From Onthophagus taurus (lineage: Eukaryota > Arthropoda > Insecta > Coleoptera > Scarabaeidae), in the NCBI RefSeq assembly GCF_036711975.1, contig NC_091968.1, forward strand, positions 3,472,001 to 3,536,000: a stretch of DNA of 64,000 nt, in the 5' to 3' direction. Both the position numbers and the translations under genes were made by a program. The notes under the pieces are model-generated. The model worked only from the letters and a program-made list of their open reading frames with translations. It ran no database searches and was not told the origin of the DNA. Numbering within the stretch: position 1 is the stretch's first letter; each line of letters starts with the position of its first letter. Shown here piece by piece: positions 23,701 to 35,700 of this stretch.

Positions 23701-26700
23701 GCATTCATTACATCTTAATTCGTAAACTCCATTAAGTTCTAACTGGTTGAATTTGTATTTGTTATTAATAATTAACTGACCTAGTTTGTTATCGGAGGTA
23801 AAAGCTGGTGTGAGATTGTTTGGAAAGGTTTTTCTTAAATTTAAACTGTAATCCAGGATTAAATGGAATTGAAATGTATTTAGGTGTTGTAAATCTTGTA
23901 AATTGTTATAAATCTTCTGTATGTCTTTAAATTTAAATCTGTTATTAAGCTTTACAAGCCAGATTAAAGTATAAGACCAATTATAAGCAACAACTGCACT
24001 CTCACCAGTAAATTAGCAAAGATACTCCAAACTTCTCTGTTCAAAACTTTTCAAAATCACTTCATATACAATATCAAAAACTCAACGGAACTTATTAATA
24101 TGACAAAAAATTTAAAAATCTTAAAGAATTATAAATTTATCTCTTTCAACATCAAAAACCTCTATACTAACATACCAATCAATTCCACCATTTCAATAAT
24201 CAAAGAACATTTAATTCAGAATAGTAAAGAATTTGAACTTAACAGCAATGAAATAAACTGCTTTTCTAAACTATTAGAAATTACATATCAACAAATCTTC
24301 TTCTTATTTGATGATAAATTCTTTTACATGAAAGACGGACTGCCCATGGGTTCGCCTATTTCCGGAATACTCGCTGACATATACATATGTTAATCATTTC
24401 GAAAAAGAACTTTTCTCAAAAAAACACGAACCTTTTACTGGTGGTATAAAATTCTACTGCAGATATGTTGACGACATCTTTGTGATTAATGACGATAACC
24501 CTGCTTTGTTACATGATTTGAGTAACCTCCTTAACAATCTAGGCGATTTGAAATTTACTAATGAGCTTGAAAAAGATGGACAATTAAACTTTTTAGACTT
24601 GAATATCAACAAAAATTTAGATAAAGAGTGTCTCGATTTTAACATTTTTAGAAAAAACACGTTCACCGACTGCATCATACCATCTGACTCATATAACTGT
24701 GCACAACATAAAATGGCCAGTTTTAAATTTGCATTCCATCGACGAACTCAAAAACATCATTAAAATAGGCCTCAATAACAGATTTAAACTTAAAGACATA
24801 CAGAAGATTTATAACACTGTTTAGAACAATCACATTAATAAACTATTATATCCTCATTACAAAACAGCACCTAAATACATTTCAATTCCATTTAATCCTG
24901 GATTACAGTTTAAATTTAAGAAAAACCTTTCCAAACAATCTCACACCAGCTTTTACCTCCAATAACAAACTAGGTCGGTTAATTATTAATAATAAACACA
25001 AATTCAACCAGTTAGATCTTAATGGAGTTTACGAATTAAGATGTAATGAATGCGAACATTTTCACATAGGCCAAACTGGTAAAAAGCCTTAAAACCATAA
25101 TCAAAGAGCACTTTACCAAAGAGTCTTCCACCTTCTTTAAGCATTTAAGGAATAACAACCATAAATTTTCTTTGGAAAGTGCCAAACTTCTCAAGATAAT
25201 TAAAAAATCCAGAGAACTGGACCTCTACGAGGAATATTTTATACATATTAATGATAAAAGTGATAATGATTTGCTATTAAATGACATAACAGAATCCAAC
25301 AAATATAGGAACTTCCTTAAATTTATCTAATAAACCCTCCCCCTCCTTTTTTTTGACTTTATACAGACACGCTAACCCTCATTTTCCTGTTACCTCAGTC
25401 CTGTTTTAACTCCCTAGCACGTGTCTTCTTAATAAAATAATTTGTGAATATTTTCGTTTTCGCTTTTATCTTTTGCTACTCGCTTTTGGGTAGAGGATGT
25501 TATACATTATCCGCTTGAAATGCTGTTTCGTTGTGTTAAGTTTCGTTTTATTCCTTAATTGACGGTAAATATTATTTTCCGTCGACCGTGTATTTATATG
25601 ATTTATAAATGTATACAAAATCATTCATTAATGACACCTATTAATAAACGATTTTAAGAAAGTCCGACCGAACTAAATAGTAATCAATTTAATAAATATT
25701 CTCCAATGAAATTTGTAATACCGACCCAACCGACCACTATATCTATGCGGTAAGACTACAAAAATAAATTATGACACATTAAAAGTGAGGTTATTTTGCC
25801 AGTGACAGAATTGGGAGATTTTTCAACGATGGATTTTCTCTATTTTGTTGAAAAGACGGTCAACGGAAATAGTATATTAAAAAACAAGTTTCGTAAGACA
25901 CGTTTGAAATGCACGAATTCAAGTTGAAAAACGAGTGGCGAAGCCACGAGTTTTTTAATGAATGAGTGCTTTAAGTCTTATGAAACGTGTTTTTTATGCT
26001 ATTTTTTGTAATTCGCGTTTTTATACTTTTTTTTAACAAAAATAAAGTAAATTTTGGCAATGTAGGGAAATAGGTATGTAGCAGTTGGTAACACCGGAAC
26101 ACTTGAAAATAGAAACTTTGAATTGACAATTAGAAACTGTCAAAACACAAAATATATTCACCTGAAAAAGAATGTTTGATGTACACCTCTCAAAATACGA
26201 GAAATTGCTCAGAGTCAATGTCCTCATCATTGTGGACCTTGTATTCGATGCTAAGAACGTGTTTAAACATCCATAGAAAAAAATTGTCACATTGACAACT
26301 ACAAAATTAATGACCCAATGTCACCAACTTGAACTGGTTCCATAAAATGTTACTAAAATCTCATTACAGCATCGGATGCTGTAATGAGCCTCATTACAGC
26401 ACCCGTTTGAGTACTGTTATAGCTTCCATTACCGTAGCGAATTACAAAAAATATTGTAACTAACTCGTATATTAAAATGCGATTAATTATCTCAATAATT
26501 AACATAATAAGTTAAGATATCTCGATATTTAATCGCCTTCATTAATAGACTTGTTGGTTAAATAACTATTAATTTCTTATACAGGATGTATCTGAATGAC
26601 TGCAACAAACTTCAAGGGGTGATTCTTTAGTGAATTTCAAGGGTACTTTGATAATATCAACCATGGGCGTCTTCGACTCCCCTAAGGAGCTACACCCCTT

Positions 26701-29700
26701 CAAAAATGGCGGAAAATTTCGGTTTAATTTTTTTTTCTCGAAAACCATAAACGCTAGGAAAATGAAATTTGGGGAATATGAACTATAATAGGGTACGTTT
26801 TGACCCTATTTGTACTTTCAACTTACCCTTCTAAACTACTAAACGTAACCAACCCAGTTCAATTTATGCCTAGATTTTTTTATGCAGATGGTAAATACAT
26901 TTAAAAAAAATTTACATAGGTAGATGAAAGTATCCTAACACTTTTTTGTCTCTCTAAAATTTTTCCAAAAACGACTAATTTTTGAGAAAAAAAATAATAA
27001 AGCAAACACTGCCCGTTAATCAACGAGGTTGTTGATCAAAAGTTGGAATGACTTTTTATTGAAAAAATCTTAGTGGGCTTTGTAATCTTTGTCAGAAATA
27101 TTTTTGACGTTTAAATGTCAGTGTTTTTCTTACTATTATCATCGTTTTTCAAAACCAGTAAGAAAACCACTGATATTTAAACGTCAAAAATATTTCTGAC
27201 AAAGATTGCAAAGCCTACTAAGATTTTTTCATTAAAAATTCATTCCAACTTTCGATTAACAACCCTACAGCTTAACAGTTAGTGTTTGCTTAATTAATTT
27301 TTTTCTCAGAAACTATTAACTTTTCGAAGAACATCAGAGAGGCAAAAAAGTTTTAGAATATTTTCATCTATCTAAATAAAATATTTCCAATGTATTTATC
27401 ACCGTCATAAGAAAAATCTAGACAAATATTGAACGGGGGTGGTTATGTTTAGTACCTTAGAAGAGTAGGTTGAAAGTACAAATAGGGTCAAAACGTGCCC
27501 TATTATGAGTTAAACATATTCCCCAAATTTCATTTTTCTAGCGTTTATGGTTTTTGAGAAAAAAAAGTTAAACCAAAATTTTCCGCCATTTTTGGAGGGG
27601 TGTAGCTCCTTAGGCGAGCCGAACTCGCCCATGGTTCATATATCAAAGTACCCTTAAAATTCACTAAAGAATCACCCCTTGAAGTTTGTTGCAGTCATTC
27701 AGATACACCCTGTATAACTTAATTAAAATAATTGTCTCTTATAGTCGTGCCTGATGAAGAGCTTATAGCTCGAAATACGTATAACACTGATTTAAACATT
27801 GTAAGAAATTAATAAATTTCATTCATCGACACCTTTTCTTTATTATTACTACTACGATGAACCCGGAGAATATCATTGCCGAATGTTTCTAGTTCTAAGT
27901 CTAATGTTAGTTCTAGAGATAGTGGTAAGTAGCGCTAGTTAGCATAAGATATGACTATGTTGTACACTTTTATTGAACTAAAACTAGAACTAACACTAGA
28001 CCTAGAACTAGAAAGTATCGAATGTTTCTAGTTCTGGGTCTAGTGTTAGTTCTAGTTTTACACTAGCACTATCACTAGAACTAATACAAGACCTAGAACT
28101 AGAATAATTCGGGTTTAGCAGTCTTAAGAGACGTACGGCTAAGCCCGAATATTTCTTGTTCTAGGTCTAATGTTAGTTCTAGTTTTATACTAGCACTATC
28201 ACTAGAATTAACACAAGACCTAGAGAACTAGAATAATTCGGATTTATCCGTTTCTACTTTGTATTAAAATAATATAGACTTCTAATATCCTTCGTTTAAA
28301 AAATCCATTTTTAAGAATAATAAGAATTCCTTACGAATTTTTTCTCATACAGTGCTTCTTTAGCTGCTTCAGTAAGGCTCATGTATTCGGCTTCTGTGCT
28401 TGATAAAGCAACGGTCCTTTGTTTTTTAGTTTCCCACGAGATTGCTGCGTTTGCCATTTTAAACAGATAACCAGTATAGGAGCGCCGATCATCTATAGAT
28501 GATCCCCAATCTGCATCTGTATAACATTCCATTTCTTTCCCTGAAGTTCTATAAGTTAGTTTCAAATTTATTGTTCCTTTTAAATACCTTAACACTCTTT
28601 TTGCGGCAATGCAATGACTCTCGTTGTAATTTGTATTAAATTGACTTAAGAAGTTAACGCTAAATGTAATATCTGGTCTTGTACCAATTGATGCATACAT
28701 TAAACTTCCGATCAGACTTTGATATGGATACTTTTTCATTATTTCTTCGTTTTTTACTTCAAGTTTTTGTAAGTTTGTATTTGGGTCCATTGGTGTACCA
28801 ATGATTGGTTTTGAGTTTTCCATACCAAATCGCTGTAGAATATCTTTTATATAATTCTTTTGTGAAATTTTGATCGTTGTCTCCCCCTCGATTTGGCTAT
28901 GTGAGAATTCTAAACCAATACAGTAGTGTATTTTTCCCAAGTCTTTCATTTCAAAACATTGAGTTAATTTCCTTTTGAAATGTTCAATTTTTTCTAAGTT
29001 TTTGCAGGCTATTATTATATCGTCCACGTAGATTGCGACGAGAAGTGGTTCCTCTTCATTTGATGTATAAATACATTGACCAGCATTGATTGGTTTTATT
29101 CCAATTTCTTTTAATTTGTTATCTAAGTTTTTATAATTACATTTCGGGAGATGAGATATTATTATTTTCTGGCGTGTATGTAGACTTTATTGTATCACTG
29201 TATGTCAAGGTGCACTTTTGAGCTGTCACAAGATAGAAATTAGAAATTTTTATAGCTTTAATAGTATGAACAGCCCTAGCAAATAGTTGATCTAACTTCT
29301 CTTATTCAACTTTTGATGAAACATCAATAAAACCATCGAGTGTGGAACTGGAATATTTTCGAGAATATTCTTTTATCTCTAGACTGACCAAAAGTGCACT
29401 ATAACTTTACGAACACATTATTATAAATTTATTGTAGTGAAGAAGTTTGTAATTCGAATAGAAAAATATGCCCAAGTTGTACCGATAAACATTGTTTATA
29501 TACAGAACTAAGCGATTATTGTTCTTTAGCTGAGACGGTTTATTATTTGGATAACAATTACACAGCAATTTTTGCTGTTTTAATGACACTTTGGGGTTTG
29601 TATTCTTTTCTTTCTTTTAATCGCTTTATTTTGAATTTGTAGCGACGTTATTTCTGGAATTGTGGAGTCGAGAAGAACAAGTTTTTAAATACAAGTGGAA

Positions 29701-32700
29701 TTTATTAAAATCAGTACCACAAATCCATGAATTGTAACTAAACCAAAAATTAATTCGCTGATTGTTCACGCTTTATTATTTTTAAGGGTTGATTATAAAA
29801 TTCGCGTGGCAAATCACACAAAATATAATAAATTTACGAAAACCGATGAATATTACACACCGTTGATGATGAAATCATACCCAATCCTTTATTCGATTAT
29901 TATTGTTTTGGCAGGAGTAAGTTAGTTAAAAAAGATTAATTCAATTTATTGTTTATAATCACGTTTTAGATCCTACTTCTTATTGTTACAACAGGGTTAA
30001 TTTTAATTTCAGAATATTTGATTACATACTATACCATAAAATATAAAGTATCGATAGCGGTGGATTATCTGGTCACTGTAATGCGAGTTTACAGTTGTTT
30101 ATGCACGATTATTATCATAAAAACGTACAATCCGGTAATGCTTAATAGGGTATTTAAAAATATTTAAATTTAAAAGAAATATTTTTGTTAGCTTATAAAT
30201 AAAATTTCTCAAGTTTTGACTGATCGGGAAATCCACCGAACCAAAAACGATTACATGAACGCGTACATCATCAAAAACTACGTTCTCAACTTTTTCAACA
30301 CTTACCTAATGTCGTTTTACAATTCTTTCATCAAAGAGGTCATGTTCACCAATCCAGGAGATTATAATATTTACAATAAGGTGTTTGGTATAGCTGCTGA
30401 TCTTTGTTCACCAGGGGTGGGATGTTATTTCGATTTATCCATGTCCACTACTTTTAATATTTTAAAAGAATACATTTTGTTATTTTTCATCAACAGCTTC
30501 CTTATGACGTAAGTATTTTTTACTCATTCCCTTTTAATTTATTAATTAATTATTCAAAATTAATTTTATTGCAGACATTTAATCACAGGCTGCAAATTCC
30601 TTTATAAATATATTTATAATAAACTACGTTTTAATTCGAGTGTTCAAACCCTGAATATTCCACAATGGGAAGAAGAATATACATTGAAGCCGATAAGTTC
30701 GACTTATTTTTGTGATGCCTTTATTGATCTAAGTAAAGCGTAAATACAGGGTGATTCACATAAGAACCGACACAGAGCAGTGACATGTAGAGGACAATAA
30801 ATTAAGATGATATAACGTAACTTACCTCTATACTAAGTTGTACGCCTGAGGAGTTATAGGCCTTCAAAATTGAGTTCTTAAATTTTTAAAAAGTTCAATA
30901 TCTTCGTAATACATTAGGCTATAAAAGCCAAATTTGGTATACGTTATGAGTGTAGCAAGGGTATTAATTGGTACCAAATTAAACTCAATTGAAGCATTTC
31001 AAAGGGTTGATTAAGCATTGCACGCAGTACATTTTGAGTGGGGTCTAGCTTTGGCAGAACAATTTTCACAACTTCCTCTTTCTTTTGAACTTGCGCTACA
31101 ACATTTTCGTAGACGCCGTAAATTTGAATATTTATTTATCAGACCTGTATCTACAGAACGACGAAAATCTGATACAGTATTGAGAAAAAACATATTGAGC
31201 AAAAACTAACATTTTCGCATAATCTAAGTGTCAAAAAAGATGCTAATTCAAAAATTCTTGGAAGCCGTGTTTATTGAAATTAAGGAATGAGACTTATTCT
31301 AAATTAAAGCTCAAAGCTTTCTCTTTCAAATGATGTATAATGATTGTTGGGTTGGATTGGAAAAATATTGAGAAAAATAATGTTGAAACAAAACTTACTA
31401 TTTCGTATAACCTAAAAGTGTCAAAAAAGATGTTAATTTAAAAATTTCTGGAAGCCGTATTTATTGAAATTAAGGAATGAGACTTATTCTAAATTAAAGC
31501 TCCAAGCTTTCTCTTTAAAATGATGTATAATAATTGGTGGGTTGGATTGGAAAAATATTGAGAAAAATAATGTTGAAACAAAACTTACATTTTCGTATAA
31601 CCTAAAAGTGTTAAAAAAGATGTTAATTTAAATATTCCTGGAAGCCGTATTTATTGAAATTAAGGAATGAGACTTATTCTAAATTAAAGCTCAAAGCTTT
31701 CTCTTTATTAGGATGTATAATAATAGTTGGGTTGAATTGGAAAAATATTGAGAAAGATAATGTTGAAACAAAATTTACATTTTCGTATAACCTAAAAGTG
31801 TCAAAAAAGATGATAACTTAAAAATTTCTGGAAGCCGTATTTATTGAAATTAAGGAATGAGACTTACTCTAAATTAAAGCTCAAAACTTTCTCTTTAAAA
31901 TGATGTATAATAATTGGTGGGTTGCATTGGAAAAATATTGAGAAAAATAATGTTGAAACAAAACTTACATTTTCGTATAACTTAAAAGTGTTAAAAAAGA
32001 TGTTAATTTAAAAATTCCTGGAAGCGGTATTTATTGAAATTAAGGAATGAGACTTATTCTAAATTAAAGCTCAAAGCTTTCTCTTTAATATGATGTATAA
32101 TAATTGTTGGGTTGGATCGGAAAAATATTGAGAAAAATAATGTTGAAACAAAACTTACATTTTCGTATAACCTAAAAGTGTCAAAAAAGATGTTAATTTA
32201 AAAATTTCTGAAAGCCGTATTTATTGAAATTAAGGAATGAGACTTATTCTAAATTAAAGCTCAAAGCTTTCTCTTTAATAGGATGTATAATAATTGTTGG
32301 GTTGAATTGGAAAAATATTGAGAAAGATAATGTTGGAACAAAATTTACATTTTCGTATAACCTAAAAGTGTCAAAAAGGATGATAATTTAAAAATTCCTG
32401 GAAGCCGTATCTATGGAAATTAAGTAATGAAACTTACTCTAAATTAAAGCTCAAGGCTTTCTCTTTAAAATGATGTATAATAATTGTTGGGTTGCATTGG
32501 AAAAATATTGAGAAAAATAATGTTGAAACAAAACTTACATTTTCGTATAACCTAAAAGTGTCAAAAAAGATGTTAATTTAAAAATTCCTCGAAGCCGTGT
32601 TTATTGATATCAACAAATGAAACTTATTTTAAATTGAAGCTTAAAGCTTTCTCTTTAAAATGATGTATAATAATGGTTGGGTTGGATCACAAAAATGTGG

Positions 32701-35700
32701 AGAAAAAGAAGGTTGAAATTAAACTTACATTTTCGTATAACCTAAAAGTGTCAAAAAAGATGTTAATTTAAAAATTCCTGGAAGCCGTATTTATTGAAAT
32801 TAAGGAATGACACTTATTCTAAATTAAAGCTCAAAGCTTTCTCTTTAAAATGATGTATAATGATTGTTGGGTTGGATTGGAAAAATATTGAGCAAAATAA
32901 TGTTGAAACAAAACCTACATTTTCGTATAACCTAAAAGTGTTAAAAAGATGTTAATTTAAAAGTTCCAGGAAGCCGTATTTATTGAAATTAAGGAATGAG
33001 ACTTATTCTAAATTAAAGCTCAAAGCTTTCTCTTTAAAATGATGTATAATAATTGTTCGGTTGCATTGGAAAAATATTCAGATAAATAATGTTGAAACAA
33101 AACTTACATTTTCGTATAACCTAAAAGTGTTAAAAAAAATGTTAATTTAAAAATTCCTGGAAGCCGTATTTATTGAAATTAAGGAATGAAACTTATTCTA
33201 AATTAAAGCTCAAAGCTTTCTCTTTCAAATGATATGTAATAACTGTTGGGTTGGATTGGAAAAATATTGAGCAAAAAACTATTGACATAAAACTTACATT
33301 TTCGTATAACATAAAGGTGTCAAAAAAGATGCTGATTATATAATTGACGAAGTATATATCTGTAAAACCACAGAAAAGCCTATACCACCACTTCTTGGAA
33401 CAGCGGTCGATTGCATATACTTGTCGAAGTTGATCTGCATGATCTACCGAACGCAGTAGTTGAAGGACAATCCTTTCACCTAATCCATAAGTTTGAAGTT
33501 TTTTTTCAGTTTCAGGAGATTTTCCCTCATACACATCAAGTTTCTATATGTACCCTTTCTTATCTGCTTAGCACCAGAGCTTATAACCATCTAACCTTTT
33601 TATGGGCTTCATGAGATTGAATTGTTTCATACTTGACCTCTCTTTGAAGACTATCATGGATTCATCCACAGCCTGATTAATTATTAATTATACAGTGATG
33701 TCGGGACCCTTTCGCGTGGAGCATTTGAATGCGAGATCCGTGATGGCCCACTTTAGTGAACTTAGCGATTATTTATTGCGGTCAGGTTGTGATGTGCTAG
33801 GTGTTTTTGAGACTTGGTTGAATGTTAATATATGTGATCAAATGATGTATGTCATAGACTACAATATTTTTAGAGTGGATAGACAAACTAGGGGTGGTGG
33901 AGTAACGTTCTTTGTACGAGATTGTTATACCTGTAGTGTAATTGCAGTGTAATTGCAGTGTAATTCGCATAACTCTTGGTGTTTTTTACAGACCTCCTAA
34001 TTATGATTTAAAGTTATTTACCGAAATATTCGAAAAATCTCTTTCGTGCATCCCTTAGTTGATGAGATGGTGGTGGTAGGTGACTTTAACGTTAACTTCA
34101 TGATTGAGAGAGGCTATCTTCTGTATCTCTTAGAAATGCATTTGCGATGTTTGACTTGCGTGAGGTAGTTGAGGTACCCACGAGGATCTCGGGCACTTCT
34201 GTATCCCTTCTTGATTTGATCTTTTTATCTGATGGTCTGCTTGTTGTTAATTGTGTTACAATTGATCCTGGCTTCTCTGACTATCTGTTACTTTTTTATG
34301 AGCTGTCATTGCATAGGGCGGGGGTTGTATCTAAGATGGTAAGATTCCGCAATTTACGAGGTATTATCATGGACGAGTTTAATAGGAATTTAGATATTAT
34401 GAATTGGGAGGCGGTGTATGACCTTTCTTCTATTGATGACAAGGTTAATTATTTTAATAAAGTTATGATTTCCTTGTTTGATGTCCATACAGCCCTCGTT
34501 ATTAGGGCTCGAAAGAGGAACTCCCTGCCGTGGATTACTGCAAATATAAAGAAGATGATAGCTTTTCGAGAGTCTGTTCTAAGGCGTTATAGGAGAACGA
34601 GAAATCCTGCACATTTTCAGTATTATAAGCAGTTACGTAATTTTGTCACGGGTGCTATTCGTCGTGAGAAAAGAGCTTTTATTGAACGGAGTTGTTTGAT
34701 GTGGAAGACTTTGAGAAAATTTAATCTTGTTAGGTCGAATATCACTAATTTACCTCCCAACCTGGCTGACACTGATAGTGTCAACTTATTTTTTTTTTAA
34801 TCTCTTGCTGATGTTGTTATTAAGCCTGACTCGAAGTTATTAACTCTCTATCATACTAATCAATTAAATCCTGACTGTACTCCTTTTACCTTCAAGAAAG
34901 TGTCGGTGGATTCTATTGAGCGGTATTTGCTTTTGTTGAAGTCTACTAGTGTTGGCTCGGATGATATTTCTCTAGATATGGTTAGGTTGTGTTGTCCTCG
35001 TATTTTGAATGTTCTCTGTCATATTTTCAACTTTTGTCTAATAATGTCGGTTTATCCTAAGGCATGGAAATGCGGTCTAGTGACTCCTGTTCCTAAAACG
35101 AAACCAGTTAAAGAGCTTAAAGATTTGAGGTCTACTACCATCCTTCCGGTTTTGTCTAAAGTGTTAGAGAAAATTATGGCGGAGCAACTAAGATCCTTTT
35201 GGATACTTATAATATACTACCAGATAAACAATCTGGTTTTAGGAGTCAGTATAACTGTGCCACAGCGCTTCTTGACTTGACTGATGATATATATAGAGGT
35301 CTTGATGCTGATAGATCTACTGTGCTTGTGTTGCTTGACTTGTCGGTGTGTCTGAGTATGCTGTTTCTTTGTCTAAGAGTTATCTGTTTGATAGAACGCA
35401 GGTGGTTAAGGTGGGGTCACAATGTTCTAATTCTATTGAATTGATCCTATCTTATTTACAGTCTATACCAGCTATTTATTCTCAAAGTTAAAGTATTGTT
35501 CTTATCATCTTTATGCTGATGATTCCCAACTGTATTTAGATCTCCTGCCTGGTGAGCAATCGGAAGCTTGTAATAAAGTAACGGAGGATTTAAATCACTT
35601 ATGTATGGAAATTAAGAGCCATGCTCTTTTGGTCAAGCCTGACAAGACTCAATGTATTTTATTTACTAAAAAGGGTAGTTTATTTGTTAATAAGGATTAA

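Larger units (their letters stand above)
23013..27850. mobile_element. Inverted (head-to-head) pair of Penelope-like elements, with two later insertions
   Basis: Both outer edges are the same 3' end: CACCTTTTCTTTATTATTA at the right, its complement at the left. The left copy (3' end outward) covers about 23013-23990 and the right copy about 24000-27850. The arms match from the hammerhead region through the C-terminal coding part. The right copy's 3' region is split by insertions 25577-26566 and 26582-27712. Removing both gives the same text as the left copy. Confidence 0.9.
18661..29200. mobile_element. Outer TA-flanked TIR element filling intron 3 of paralog 2
   Basis: CAGTGATACAATAAAGTCTA at the left and its complement TAGACTTTATTGTATCACTG at the right sit 15 bp from exon 3 and about 240 bp from exon 4. 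TA lies outside each end, as in Tc1/mariner insertions. Almost everything between is later insertions. No transposase of its own was recognised. A partial internal copy of the terminus (AAGTCTACATACAGTCC) occurs near 22545. Confidence 0.7.

Noticed and set aside
26033-26290. 85-codon minus-strand frame
   Set aside because: No recognisable domain; it sits within an insertion and has no supporting context.
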